NCBI GenBank assembly: GCA_029204225.1
Contig: MU835834.1
Coordinates: forward strand, 1 to 35,797
Direction of reading: 5' to 3'
Source of the DNA: Diphasiastrum complanatum
Lineage: Eukaryota > Streptophyta > Lycopodiopsida > Lycopodiales > Lycopodiaceae
Length of the DNA stretch: 35,797 nt
The notes beneath the pieces were generated by a model. That model was not told the origin of the DNA. It worked only from the letters and a program-made list of their open reading frames with translations, and did no database searches. The position numbers were made by a program, and so were the translations under genes. Of the stretch, positions 18,931-29,757 are shown piece after piece (position 1 is the stretch's first letter; each line of letters starts with the position of its first letter).

Positions 18931-19798
18931 ACCTTTTAGTCCTAGCTTATCTAGACTCGGCCTCAGGTGTCCTATACGACGGGTGGTTACGCACCTCCTC
19001 AAGCATAACCACCTTTACAGAAGTTGAATCTGCACCTAAAGACGTCAACAAAACCATGTCTCTTGACTCTACTCCTCTCATAGGTGAGCAGACCTGTGTG
19101 ATCGACCCTACTCCCAAACTGCTCGGTGTAACATCCTCCTTAAACTCTAACCCTCTCACAGACAAACCAACATCTACTCCAAGAGGAGTGTCATCATCAA
19201 TACTCGCAATGTGGCTGAATCAACTACATCCCTATGAACACCCTACTGAACCTGCTCCAACTCATGAGGGAGAAGTCTTCTCTTCGCTCTTCTCCTCCGC
19301 TCTAATCTACGCTCCCTCTCCGACCTAGACTCCAACTTCGACGTTCTCTACATGGCATTGCCACGCACGTGCTCTAGTGTGACAACCTCGTCCTGAACTA
19401 CCCACACCATTGACACCAACAATCACTATGTGCTCGACGCTTTGCAAGTTTGAAACCAAACTTGCGGTCGAACATGTTGCCTCCTCAACGACACGAACTA
19501 TAGGTGCAAGCGACAACGCCCTACACACTGCTTGCCGCTTCCTACGCAACCTCCTCCTTCTTGTAGACTGGCTCTCACCCTCCAGAGTGATTTATGAAGG
19601 GTTGCCTCGCACACACTCGGGAGTGTCCACGTCATGGAATCACTCCCTCAAATGCAAAACACCTGCAAAAATTGGAACAAAAACGATCATGTTTTATATC
19701 AAACATTGGGAAACAATCAAATACATGAAAACTTGTATTAAGAGAGTGAGAGACAGATCAATGGTTTGGGGGTGAAGGTTACGTATAAGCATATTAGG

Positions 19799-19975
19799 GT
19801 TTAGGAATTATGGGGTGAGTTTTTAGCCCCTTTCATACATAGTCTTTAGGCATTAGGCATTACAATTAGGCTTTACGCATTAAGCTTCATGCATTACATT
19901 TTAGGCAGTAGGCTTTAGGATTTAGGCATTATGTTGTAGGCATTAGGTTGTATGCATTATGTTATAATGAAAACG
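19799..19975 (+). repeat. Degenerate telomere-like TTTAGGCATTA repeats
   Basis: Words such as TTTAGGCATTAGGCATTA, TTAGGCTTTACGCATTA and TAGGATTTAGGCATTA recur about ten times. The unit resembles a decayed mixture of the plant telomere heptamer TTTAGGG and GCATTA. Confidence 0.7.
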
Positions 19976-22546
19976 AATTTGGCGATGTCACATGTGGTAT
20001 CTATCTAAGGGGAAGGCTATTTATCGCCTGGACATTCGTGTGAAGATCAACACACTCATAAATGGCGTTAATGATTTTCTCGGATTTCAACGAACTCCTT
20101 TGGTTATTGCAAGAGCAAAGTGATCTACTGGTATAGTATTATTCTAGATATGTAGTTTGTTTTTCATATCAATTTTGGAATAGCAAATTAGCTAATGATA
20201 ATTTGTAATTTGTTCTTGTTCTAAGTCATAGAAGAATTAAGCATAATGAGATCCTAAAAATCATTACTTCACACACAAAAGAATAGCTTATATTATCAAC
20301 ATTTAAGAGACATATCTTGTGGAGAAGTGGCATTAACAATCAGGGACACAATATCAAAAGTTGGGATAGATAAGTTGTTGGATTACTATCTCTAGGAACT
20401 ATTGTTGGGCCAATGAAGCTCAAAAGAGTAGTGTCCTTGCATATAGCTTTATTGAGCTTGGAAAGAATGATTCAGAAGCACAACAAAACATACATATTAC
20501 ATCAAACAATCTTCAACTACAAAAACTTTAGATTACAATCCAAAATCACATCTAGATACCAAAGTCCTGCTGAATATCATTTAGCTTGATTTTGTACATT
20601 TGTAAATGTGCACTAAAAACCACACAAGATTCCCACATGTTTGACTCTCAATCATGCTCAATTGAAATGATGATGATGTGCATTGGACTAGACTCAATAG
20701 AGTAACAATTTTTACGTTGGCTTTGTACTGGCATTTGAAATTATTTCTCATAAAGTATTCCACCATTTGCCCCTTGAAACTCATGTAGACTAGAACCTAT
20801 CATGTGGCTGGGAGAATTCATTATGAGTTTGAAAGCCTTGGATGGAAATATATAAAGAAGATTGACTAGTATAGCATCTCCTTGGAGCATTTTTTATCAA
20901 CTAAAAAACATTAGTGAAGGTGAAAAGATGGGAAATACATACCTCTCATGGTTGCCAATAATAGTCATATATATGCAAGTAGCTCAATCGACTTCAAGAA
21001 CTCGTCCCATTCTACAAGAAAACATGTGGTGTGACCAATACTGGTTGCATTGGTGAATGTTGTCATGTCAAATGATTTCTTGTGTTCTCAAAGGATTAAC
21101 AAATCTCCAATCAAGCAATTTATCTCATGATTTCATATTATCATTGTAAAGCATGTGTTGTTAGTGCCTTCTCGTGGTTGTATTGCAAGGGTATTAAACC
21201 AAACACAATATAAATTGCGAAGGGAGCAAGAACAACCATTTGTGCAAAGAGATGGCAAGGCTTAGAGAGTTGTAAAAATCCTAAGACAAGTTATGATTAT
21301 TTTGTAACCATGGTTTTATGTTTCCAAAATCTTGACTATTAGTCCTCTATTTTTTAATTTTGAGAAAACAATGAAGATACACTAAAGGCATTAAATCTCA
21401 ATATCTTGTTTCTTGTGTCCACAAGAACTTTATTGCTTATCAAAAAAGAAACTAGCTTGCCCTTAGGGGTTGTGCCCATCAACCTAGGAACATGCCTACA
21501 ATTGTGATTTTTACAGGAATAGGCACGGTTGCACATTGACTGATGCCCTTTTCACAAATAAAGTCAATCATGCTTTGTGAATCGTGACCAAAATTGTGAT
21601 ACCTTAAGTCACATTAGAATGCAATATCATGGGGCCGCACGTCTCCACGGGTCAATGGGAATGGACTACTAGTTTCCACCAACCCTGGACAAATCCAAAT
21701 GGGTCCCTTACACATTAGAAAATAAGCAAGCGGGTATAATTCCACAACTCTGGGAGCTCCACTCAAAAGATAGTCCCACGTAGGGCCTGCTAGCACAATG
21801 TAGTACTTGTGAACACTTTCACTGTGTCAAATGATAATTCACCATATGGCAAATTATGATTTGCAAAACTTTCAAGCTATGTCTGGTGAGCATCCATTGG
21901 TTTACCAAGTTCACACATGTGAGCATGTTGGTTTTGCATGTTTAAACATGAAAACCAAGAGCGTGCTCGTCACCAACCAAACCTATGAGCACCCCTTATA
22001 AAAAAGGCATTCCCACTAGGGCTTGCTACTTATAGATGGCCTTTCACATGTGTGAAGATTTTTCAACCCTTTAACTAAATCTTTGCCACATGGCAAATTG
22101 TGATTTGCAAAACCTTCAAATTGTGCACCAAGGTTGCACATGTATTTGTACTTTGTTGCATATTTGCACATGCAAGCCAACAACTTCAAACTCGACATTC
22201 ACTCATGCTTGCATACTTGACACGGAATGGTACTCGTGGTACTACTTGAGCATTCATTTGTGTGCAACCACTTGCACACTCTCAAGGTTTCCAAAAGAGG
22301 GCAATGTTAATGAACCCATGTTGGCAAATCAAGAGTCGAACCAACCAAAAGCTTGTTAATCACCAACTAATCGTGTGACCAAATTAAGTATAAAATAAAG
22401 TTGTGGGACAGGGGCTTTATTGTGAAGGCCATGGCCAAAAGGGGGCATCCCCTTGCCTTTGGACATTCAGCCACAAAAACTTAGTCAACCTAGTATTGTT
22501 CAACACTATGGTAAAGAAAACATAGTGAAGAAAAAATGTATGCATC
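19976..22546. other. Intergenic DNA, no gene recognised
   Basis: The ORFs here are short and without known motifs. One repeat is seen: ATGGCAAATTATGATTTGCAAAAC at about 21847 recurs at about 22088 with one change, followed by similar CTTCAA sequence. Both lie in DNA rich in CACATGTG words. Confidence 0.45.
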
Positions 22547-22636
22547 TTTTGATGCCCCTAAATCCAATTTCTAACATGGTATCAAGCATACATTTTTTGA
22601 TGCCCCTAAATCCAATTTCTAACATGGTATCAAAGC
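22547..22636 (+). repeat. Tandem copia LTR-end / primer-site-like repeat
   Basis: A 41-bp segment (TTTTGATGCCCCTAAATCC, then AATTTCTAACATGGTATCAA) occurs at 22547-22587 and again at 22595-22636. TTCTAACATGGTATCA-AGC is the typical junction of a plant Ty1/copia LTR end and its initiator-Met primer site (TGGTATCAGAGC). Confidence 0.75.
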
Positions 22637-22696
22637 AAGTTTTCTTCATATCCTTGAATCCTTCACGTCTTCACCGCAAAGGCTTGAAGAAGACTA

Positions 22697-22720
22697 GCTC
22701 TAATACCATGTTAGAAATTG
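22697..22720 (-). repeat. Inverted copy of the copia LTR-end / primer site
   Basis: Reads as the reverse complement of 22613-22636 with few changes, about 60 bp away. With the tandem pair it marks a rearranged copia terminus. Confidence 0.7.
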
Positions 22721-23384
22721 ATAAATAAACTCTTAACATGCTCTAGAGTCACATACCAACCACGTGCACCCACAAGCAGCATGGCTGATTTTCACTTCCA
22801 ATAATGAAACATAATATTCAAACTTCTTTTCATGACCCATACATTCTAGATAAGCTAATTGCTTATGGGACAATGAAGCTCTTCATGTACAGAAGCACCA
22901 TCCTCTTTCTTCCCAGCTTCTATGCGTCATCCCTAGTGTATCCTAAAATGCCTTGCAACCCAGCTGCAAAATCTAAGGTTGGCAGTAAGGACCTTAACAT
23001 CTCTCTTCCTAACTCTTTCTTGCTTCTACGGGCACTCACAATCGCATGTTTTTTGGCTAAAAGCCCAGTACAGCTTCTTGGGTTCTTGGGTAAATCCTTC
23101 AAGAGGTGTAAAACGCTTGAATTTCCGGCTATTTCAACTATCCTACAAGCATAGTTGCACGGTATAGATAAACTGTACAATACTACAGCGTATTGTAAGA
23201 ATTCAATACAAAACAACAAAAACTGTATTGGTTAAGCAAAACTTTTGGATTCATTCTTGTGTGAATTTGGTTCATTCTAATGTTTCAAAGCATTCAAATG
23301 AATCTGAAAGTTTTTATAAACTTTCTTATAGATTTAAAAAGTTCAACTTTAGGTGTATCAAATTAAAATACGTTACAAGCATTT
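22721..23384 (-). other. Intergenic; coding-like patch on minus
   Basis: On minus, about 23150-22925, a frame with an acceptor-like CTTGTAG before it reads IVEIAGNSSVLHLLKDLPKN, then KHAIVSARRSKKELGREML, and ends GYTRDDA. The composition is protein-like, but the family is unknown. It may be a single exon or a pseudo-exon. Nothing else is seen. Confidence 0.3.
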
Positions 23385-23660
23385 TTGGGATCCGTACTTG
23401 GTGATAACGAGGCCTTTTTGGAGGCACATCAGAAACTAATGACAGAAAGAGCAAGATACAGCCTACAGTTTTTATTCTGCAGCTGTGACTGTGGAGTATC
23501 AGTTATCAAATCTATGCGGGCAGCGGGGGTAACAAATAGCACAACCTTGCATGAAAATACTAAACTTAATGCATGCAGGCACTTGGATGGAGATCCATAT
23601 GTAAAATATGTGAATGAAATTATGCATTACTATTTGAAAGAAATCATGCTACTGGCATAA
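23385..23660 (+). pseudogene. Unrecognised coding-like fragment
   Basis: 91 residues with no ATG at the start; the frame is open further upstream from about 23367. It has several Cys (FCSCDCG) and a DGDPYVKYVNEIMHYY end. It could be a host or TE gene relic. No family is recognised. Confidence 0.25.
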
Positions 23661-23907
23661 TAATATAGTGTGATAAAGCTGGCCCATATTGGTAAGATTT
23701 CGCTTATGCCATTGAATTCTTGAAAGGATACTATGTTCTAACTTGTGGGCTACATTTAGATATTGTAGTTGTAGCCCAGTCTCATATACTCGATTGATTT
23801 TGTATTGTGAAATGTTGGAGTTTCTATTAAACACTAGAAAATGGAGTCCGAAGGGAATATCATATTTTTTGTAGAAATTAGTGCATGTGTAATTAGCATA
23901 TAAATAC
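23661..23907. other. Short intergenic gap before the LINE 3' end
   Basis: No feature seen. The LINE 3' end is placed at about 23908 because the similarity to the plus-strand copy stops there. Confidence 0.4.
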
Positions 23908-24070
23908 CCTAGTGCATTTATTCATAGAAAAAGGTAGTAGGTACATTGATGAAAAAGATATATACACCCCGAAGGGGAAGTTTAAACAAAAGTAGGCTCA
24001 AACAAGAGCGAAGCTTGCAGGAAAGTTAAGATTAATCCAAATCCTGGCATAAAAGATAAAAGTGCATAAA

Positions 24071-24274
24071 CTATGATGACGTTCGTGGGAGTCTGCCAAC
24101 TGATTGTGGCAGATCAGAAAAGTGAAGAGGTGGTGAGTCGGCTGATGAAGGGAGATGAGATGTAGCAGACCCAGCCGTCGTCGCCCGTTGCAGAATAGAT
24201 AGGGCATGAGCACGTTGCAGGGCAATGGAAACACGTTGTTTGAAAGAAGCCACGAGAATAGAACCAGGAATGCC
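24071..24274 (-). pseudogene. LINE ORF, C-terminal tail after an in-frame stop
   Basis: Continues the 24275-24808 frame after TAA: FKQRVSIALQRAHALSILQR, then Ser/His-rich text ending LPRTSS. The plus-strand fragment at 28.6-28.8 kb is similar here, so it is part of the family ORF. Confidence 0.6.
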
Positions 24275-24808
24275 TTAACGCTTTGCCGCTTGATGAGAAC
24301 ACATGCGAAGAAAATCCTCAAAGCGTCGATGCAAGGTGCCATAAGTCTCAATAGCCAAGGGAAGGAAAGCATCAGTGCGGTGCCTGTCGGAGTAGTTTTT
24401 TTTCTTCTCTTGTGCTGCCACGTCTGCCGCTTCTCCTGGTGTGAAGGCAGAGCGAGGCAATAGGTCACCACACGTGGAATCAGCAACAACAACATCTGTC
24501 AAAGTACGAAGCCCATCCCGAGAGAGGACAATGTCAACACGCCTGCGGGAAGAGTGGGACGCGGAAGAAGGAAGTACATGAGACTGCTCTCTGAGGACAT
24601 GGAATCCTCCATCTCTGGCTATGGCGGCCGCTGCATCTCTGACAATATCATGCGTAGCTGTGCGCTCACTCCCAGAAGGACAGCGGAGGAGGTGGATAGC
24701 AAGAGCATCAATAGGGTGACCACAAACACACCTAGAGAGACCCAAGACCGAAAGATGAGGAAGCCCCAAGCGAAGACGAAGAGCAGTGGTGAAGATGGCC
24801 GAAGACAA
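24275..24808 (-). pseudogene. LINE ORF: CCHC finger and restriction-like endonuclease
   Basis: 177 residues. The finger is C27-x-C29 (RCVCG), H39 and C43 (IHLLRC). The nuclease domain then shows RRRVDIVLSRDG (Asp92), LTDVVVAD (Asp105 in a D-V-V strand) and AAQEKKKNY (135-139, Lys and Tyr). That order fits a PD-(D/E)xK fold, which nicks the target DNA to prime reverse transcription. The DAFLPLAIETYGTLHRRF end is a family hallmark, seen again at 28.5 kb. It is in frame with the RT segment, but the stretch between (24809-24900) is out of frame and shorter than a full thumb, so a deletion is likely. Met at 24808 is not a true start. Confidence 0.85.
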
Positions 24809-24900
24809 TCAGAAGGAACTGCTGGAGACCACACTGAACACTTGCGAGGTTGAATAGACAAACCAAGAGAAGCCAGCTGCTCAGAGAAATGATGAAATGT
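24809..24900 (-). pseudogene. LINE ORF: end of RT palm in shifted frame
   Basis: HHFSEQLASLGLSIQPRKCS is the strand-turn that follows the catalytic motif in this RT family. It lies in the frame of the 25434-24619 ORF, not in that of the RT before it or the nuclease after it. Two frame changes therefore bracket it. Confidence 0.65.
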
Positions 24901-25474
24901 AAGGAGCACCGTCGAAAGCAGGACCAACAATATGAGTGTGATCAGCAACCGAAGGAAATAAGCAGGAGGGAAAGGCCTCTGCAGAAGCTCGAAGTGCATG
25001 GAAATGAGCCAGAGCGAAAAGAGGACCAGCCAAAGGATCACCTTGATGAGTACTTGCTGCAGACTGGATAGTAGAAAGATCCCCAGAGCGCACATGGTGA
25101 CTGTAAAAGAGAGGAGTCTCAGTAGCATAAAACAACCGCGCAAATGGGATAAGCTGAGCCAACTCCCCACCAGCCGCACACAGCTCCTGAAAGATCGCAG
25201 CTCTAGAAACAAAGTTAAAAGCATTGGAAACATCCACTTGGAGAACAACCCAGTCAGGATGGAGATCAAGGGTGGCATGCAAACCATGAATGACAGCTTC
25301 ACAGCCACCAGGAGTAGAGACGCCAAACTGATGAGGGGAGAGAAAAGAGGCAAAAATATGTTGGAACTGAAAACAGATAGAGCGACTAACAAGACGGAGG
25401 AGGACTTTGCCAATAGCGATGGGATGGATGCCACCCGAGGCTTTAGACATGGCGATCAAACGAGACGCAGACAA
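24881..25474 (-). pseudogene. LINE reverse transcriptase, catalytically dead
   Basis: 197 residues, in frame with 25526-26299 through one TAG just upstream; the start at 25474 (TTG) is not real. RT motifs in order: GGIHPIAIGKVLLRL (motif 2 region), FGVSTPGGCEAVIHGL, WVVLQVDVSNAFN with catalytic Asp81 (motif A), THQGDPLAGPLFALA (motif B), then SVADHTHIVG at 175-184 where family members have an A-D-D core. The second catalytic Asp (179) is His here, which should abolish polymerisation. The frame stops at 24881. Confidence 0.9.
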
Positions 25475-25525
25475 AAGACGTGCGACAGAAGAAGGAATGT
25501 GACCAGAGGCGATAAAAGAGCAGAT

Positions 25526-26299
25526 CTAAAAGAGTTGAACGAAACCACTAGCAGAGTCCTCAGGTGGAAAGCAATCATGAAGGTATTCATAGACCAAACC
25601 AGAGGGACCACCAACAACAAGACGAGGACTACGATGGAAGGCACGAGAGAAAGAATCACAATCAAGCACCAAGTCAACATCAGACACAAAGTCCTCCACA
25701 AACAAGGGAAGAATGCCTTCAGAAGCAGGATGCAGAGCTTGGAGAGTAGCAGCAGTATCAACAGAAGAGGGAGCGGGTGTGAGAGGAGCTAAAGCTCGAG
25801 CTGCATGAGAATATTCACCAACTTGCCCAAGAAGTAGGGTGCGACGAAGGCGACAATGGAGAGGTGGGGCGCCTAGAGGTTGAGAGTCATGTGAGTTGCG
25901 AGCAGCAAGTGCCTGACAACGTGCAAAGTGTTCATCATGAAGCGTTTTCCAATCTCCCGATAGAAAGCGACGAATGCGAGCACAAGTTTCTCTATGACCA
26001 GCATCCCCACCCCTCGGAGGAAGGACTAGACACCAAAGGGAAAAAAGAAGAAACAGATGCCAAGCCGCAATGTCAAAGGGGTCAATAGCCAAGCAATCAA
26101 GAGGAAGGCGCATAACAACTTGAGTTTCATGACGGAGAGCGAGGGGAATATGAAAGTAGAGTCTTGGACGAGGGAAGCCCAAGTGAAAAGCTCCGAGGAT
26201 GTCAAGGGAAGAAAAATCCAAGACCAAGCTGAAGCAAAGGGCGAATGGGGTGCAGAAAGAAGAGGGCGATCTTGAGACGATTGAAGCAGTGCAGGACAA
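25526..26299 (-). pseudogene. LINE ORF: region before RT
   Basis: 257 residues. From about residue 75 the sequence is clearly protein: AIDPFDIAAWHLFLLFS, LVLPPRGGDAGHRETCARIR, RLRRTLLLGQVGEYSHAARAL, ILPLFVEDFV, then PSGLVYEYLHDCF, the P-x-G-x-x-E-x-L-type motif at the start of RT. It ends FVQLF at a TAG and continues in the same frame as ICSFIASGHIPSSV. The first ~30 residues are out of frame with the finger upstream, so a frameshift lies near 26200-26290. Confidence 0.75.
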
Positions 26300-26637
26300 G
26301 AACGTTGGCGACGGGCAAGACCTCCTCTAGGAGAGAAGAAACGACCACAAGCATGGCAAGGAACCCGTTCAGGGGGTTGAGAAGGCAATGTAACAAGGGT
26401 CGAAGGAGGTATCACAACCAAGCGAGGGGGCAACAATGCCATGGGAAGAGGTGGGCGAAGGAGAAACAGAGGGGGTTGTGGCAAGCAAGGAACCCAACAC
26501 AGCCTGACGCGAACGAGGAGGGGAGTCAGGAGGGGGAGATACGGTTGAAGCAGGTCACTTGAGACTGAGAGGACGAAGCAGGGAGATGTCCAAAGCCATG
26601 AGAACAACTGTACAAAGAGAACCCTGTGATGGACCAC
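26296..26637 (-). pseudogene. LINE ORF: N-terminal zinc finger
   Basis: Residues 94-114 read CHACGRFFSPRGGLARRQRSC. Cys94, Cys97 and Cys114 are in place, and the His expected before the last Cys is Arg110. This C-x2-C...H-x3-C finger, with GGLA-H-RSC, is the N-terminal DNA-binding finger of R2-like elements. The loss of His adds to the damage. The upstream part is Pro/Leu-rich, and its frame and start are uncertain. Confidence 0.65.
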
Positions 26638-26640
26638 CTC

Positions 26641-28430
26641 ACCAACTGAATCGAGATCTTTTTTATATTTTTTTTATATTTTTCTTCACACGGGACGCCG
26701 TTAGCCTCGATGGAGCCGTCGGCTGTTGTAAACCTTTTGCGATAGATTCTGGAGAACTTGCCCAAACAAAAGCGCCCACCAAAACTTTGAAAGACCAGCA
26801 ATAGGAAAAGTTTTGAAAGCTCCACCGCTGCTCCTTTGCCCTAAACTGATAGTAGATCAGACAAACACGGGTATGGCAAGAAACTATGCTGATTTCTGTT
26901 GAAGAGTTGGAGATTCTGGAAGCCCTATTGCCTCAAATCATCACCTAGGAGCTGCATGCACTGAAAGATATGCATACTTTGTTGCGACTGCTGCAGGAAT
27001 CTGTATTCCTCAAAAAGGTTTCTTGAACACTGCTCTGTGCTGACCTCTTGTCTGCTTGTGGCTGAATTGCTACTGCTACAACGATTTCTGCCCACCACCA
27101 TCTGTCGTGACCTGCCTGCACTGAGAAATCTGCCCACCAGTCCCTCCTCTGTGCGAGCTGTCCAGCGGTTGAGCTGAGAAGTTTTGCAAACTTTTGACAA
27201 CTACCTACATCTTTCCAACCAGTGATCAATCTGTCTACGCACCTACTCTTGACAACGATTTGCCTGCTGCCTATAGTAGTCCACTTGGTTTTTTCAATCC
27301 TTTTCTTCAAGCCTTTAGCTATGGCTGCAAATTCCTGTTTGATCCTATTGCCAGCCAATCCACGGTCGTCCACTGTTGTCTACAAATACCTTTGGCCTAC
27401 TGGAGCGTCCAACTGCAATGCTTTACAACACCAAAAACCATCTTCTATAGTGAAAAATCAGGGATTTTCTACCTTTAAACCCTTGCCTCCAAGAAATCCA
27501 AATTTCTTGAGCTTTTGTCAATCCCTCTCTATGAAAGCTAGCTCCTTGAAGGAAAACGTTCTTTAAACGCTAGCCTTCATACTTTATCTGATTTACTGCA
27601 ATTTTTGCTTCATAACAGCATGCACGTTCCACTTGAGCGTAGTACCATAGTACCAGATTGTTGGATATGGGGCTATTGATAGGTTAACGGAATACTTTTC
27701 TAGAAAGTTGACGCGTCTCGTTTTCTTAGGCAATGGTGGCTGTTCCTTCTCAAAAAGTAATAGCGGCCTCTTCTTCCTCTTCTTTTGATGATGACGATGA
27801 TATATATAGCTAAAGCAAAGCCTGGATGATTCAACTAGGGTGCTCCTTGCTTCCTTCCATCTTCTTCACCTAGGAGCAGTAGGACTGAGCTTTTTCTTCT
27901 CTCGATCCACACCCCCACCCTCCATATTTCCGTTGGTACTGATGGCAGATACTCACGGCTTGCAGATGGGCGTCCAGGAGAACGAGGAGGAAAAATACTG
28001 ATCTTGCTCTCCCCCGACACCGCGGTTGTCCACCAGCGGCCCTCTTGACAGCAACTGCGCCTCGTTCTCCCTACTTTAGCACTTCACTGATCTAAAAAAG
28101 ATATTATGTAGCTCGAGATTAGAGGTTTTGTCTCTACAAATCGTAGCTCACCAAAAAACCAAGTTTCTTGAGCAATTTCTCAATCTCCCTCTGTGATCTT
28201 TCTTACAGTCCACCTAGCTGGGATTGCCCTGCTGCTACAATTTCGCTTCTCCTAACACTAAATTGATCTTTGTAAGTTGCTCATGGCTTGCACTTGCAGC
28301 TCCTTTGAAAATTCCAAGACCCCAAAGCTAATATAAGCTTTTTCAGCATTGGTTTGATAGCTTCACATCAGCCTTCTTGGCTCTTCAAATTTCTCCAAAA
28401 TTCGGCTAAAGGTAGTCATAGACCAACGAG
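26641..28430. other. No gene recognised; probable TE-derived DNA
   Basis: Several ORFs occur (26945-27373 on minus, 27222-27566 on plus), without known motifs. A sequence of type AATTTCTTGAGC...CAATC-CCCTCT occurs at about 27502 and again, diverged, at about 28165. This suggests a repeated non-coding leader, perhaps of the two LINE copies. Confidence 0.4.
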
Positions 28431-28479
28431 AGCTAACATCACATGTCTCAAGACCTCAATAACATGAGCAACTTTTTGG

Positions 28480-29031
28480 CATTAAGTCATGAGCACGTCT
28501 TATCGATGTTGGCACCCTATTGATGCTTTCATCCCCATGGCAATTGAGACATATGGCGCCTTGCCTCGATGCTTTGTGGAATTTATTCGCATATATTCCC
28601 ATCGGGCAAGGTATTTCGTGCTTCTTTCAAACAACGCATTTCCATTGCCTTGCAACGTGCTCAGGCCCTCTCAATCTTACAACGGGCGACGATGGCTGGG
28701 TCTGCTACATCTCCCCTTCATTAGGCGACTCACCACCTCTTCACTTTTCTGATATACTGCAGTCAATTGGCCTCTGCTAACATCATCATAGAATTTCCAC
28801 TTTCTTTTCAAAGTCGGGATCTAAACTAAACCTAGTTGCAGTGCAAGCTTCGCTCTTGTTTGAGCTTACGTTTTGTTAAACTTACCTTTGAGAACGTATA
28901 TATCTTTCTCATCAATGTACCTATTGGTTTTTTTTATGAATACATGCTTTTGTTTTGTTAAACTTACCTTTGAGAAGTATATATATTTCTCATCAATGTA
29001 CCTATTAGTTTTTTATAAATAAATGCACAAG
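28480..29031 (+). mobile_element. 3' fragment of the same RLE LINE family, inverted
   Basis: It starts within the end of the nuclease domain: the frame from about 28510 reads DAFIPMAIETYGALPRCF, then the tail with a shift near 28610. It then matches the 3' UTR of the minus copy (CAAGCTTCGCTCTTGTTTGAG, TCATCAATGTACCTA). It is truncated at its 5' end, as is common for LINE insertions. It carries its own substitutions, so it is a separate insertion or an old inverted duplication. Confidence 0.8.
28871..29031 (+). repeat. Duplicated LINE 3' tail
   Basis: TTTTGTTAAACTTACCTTTG to about ATGAATACATGC (28871-28952) is repeated at 28953-29031 with small changes. The minus copy has one unit only. Confidence 0.85.
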
Positions 29032-29659
29032 GGTGTTTTGTCTCTCATGGGTACCACATACATAAATCTCAAAGAAATTCATTACTCTTGTTTGAGCCAA
29101 ATTGCACTTAGCTTGGTCTATTTATTTGGCCTAAGGATACAATCTTCACATTTAATTTCATATTCAATATGAATTAATACTCTATGCCCTTCTTTTGCTA
29201 TGTCAATATAGCTTGGTTAGTAGTCAATGCAGATAATCTTTTTTTAGCATTTGAAAGAAAATAACCTAGTATTTTATTGGCTAGATCCCTTTTGTAAGAA
29301 TTGTCAAGTGAAGATCCTCTAGATTCTGTTGCATGCACCAAAAGGACTACTGTGGAGCCAAACCACCCAAACCACCCAATCAACTGAAAATCGAGAGTCA
29401 AAAATCATTTTCTCTCCCAAGCCACAATGACTAAATACAATAAAGGAGAGGATTCCGGCAATCAAAAACAAAAACTAGGTTGTAGAGATGGGCGAGTTCC
29501 TACATGTTATATAGACTCCAAAAGACTAGGAATATTCTATATGGGATGCCAATTCATTTGATCATATAGGAATTCTCACCCAATTGCTTTTGATCTCCTT
29601 CGCATGCACTAAAAGTAGTCAATCACCATACATGGCACTAGCTCCATATGTCCTACTTA
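29032..29659. other. Intergenic DNA, nothing recognised
   Basis: A+T-rich; the only ORF (29198-29401 on minus) has no known motif. Confidence 0.45.
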
Positions 29660-29757
29660 GAGCATCTAAGCACTCACAAGATTATCAATTACATTTCTGG
29701 CCTATAACGAGCATCTAAGCACTCACAAGATTATCAATTACATTTCTGGCCTATAAC
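29660..29757. repeat. Perfect 49-bp tandem duplication
   Basis: 29660-29708 and 29709-29757 are identical and directly adjacent. The identity implies a recent event, or an assembly artefact. Confidence 0.97.

Larger units (their letters stand above)
16337..19798 (-). mobile_element. Helitron remnant, ends not defined
   Basis: Minus strand, Rep start at about 18930 and helicase end at 16337. The stretch 18931-19798 upstream may hold the variable N-terminal part: there is an Arg-rich frame (SERERRLERRRRAKRR) on minus near 19285-19325 and an ORF at 19325-19549, but neither is diagnostic. A CTRR end with a hairpin and a TC start were not located with confidence. If the coding-like piece at 15.5-16.1 kb belongs to it, the element extends left to about 15.4 kb. 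Confidence 0.65.
23908..26640 (-). mobile_element. Non-LTR retrotransposon with restriction-like endonuclease, degenerate
   Basis: Minus-strand order: N-terminal zinc finger (about 26358-26296), P-rich pre-RT region (26299-25526), reverse transcriptase (25474-24881 and a little further in another frame), CCHC plus restriction-like endonuclease (24808-24275), short C-tail (24253-24071), 3' UTR to about 23908. This single-ORF layout with the nuclease after RT is that of R2-like (RLE) LINEs, not of the APE LINEs usual in flowering plants. The 3' end lacks poly(A) and closes with AATGCAC-AGG, as in the other copy at 29.0 kb. The 5' limit is unknown. Confidence 0.85.

Noticed and set aside
24998-25792. 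264-codon Arg/Lys-rich ORF on plus
   Set aside because: Antisense to the LINE RT; basic composition follows from the complementary strand.
26245-26562. Basic ORF on plus
   Set aside because: Antisense shadow of the LINE N-terminal region.
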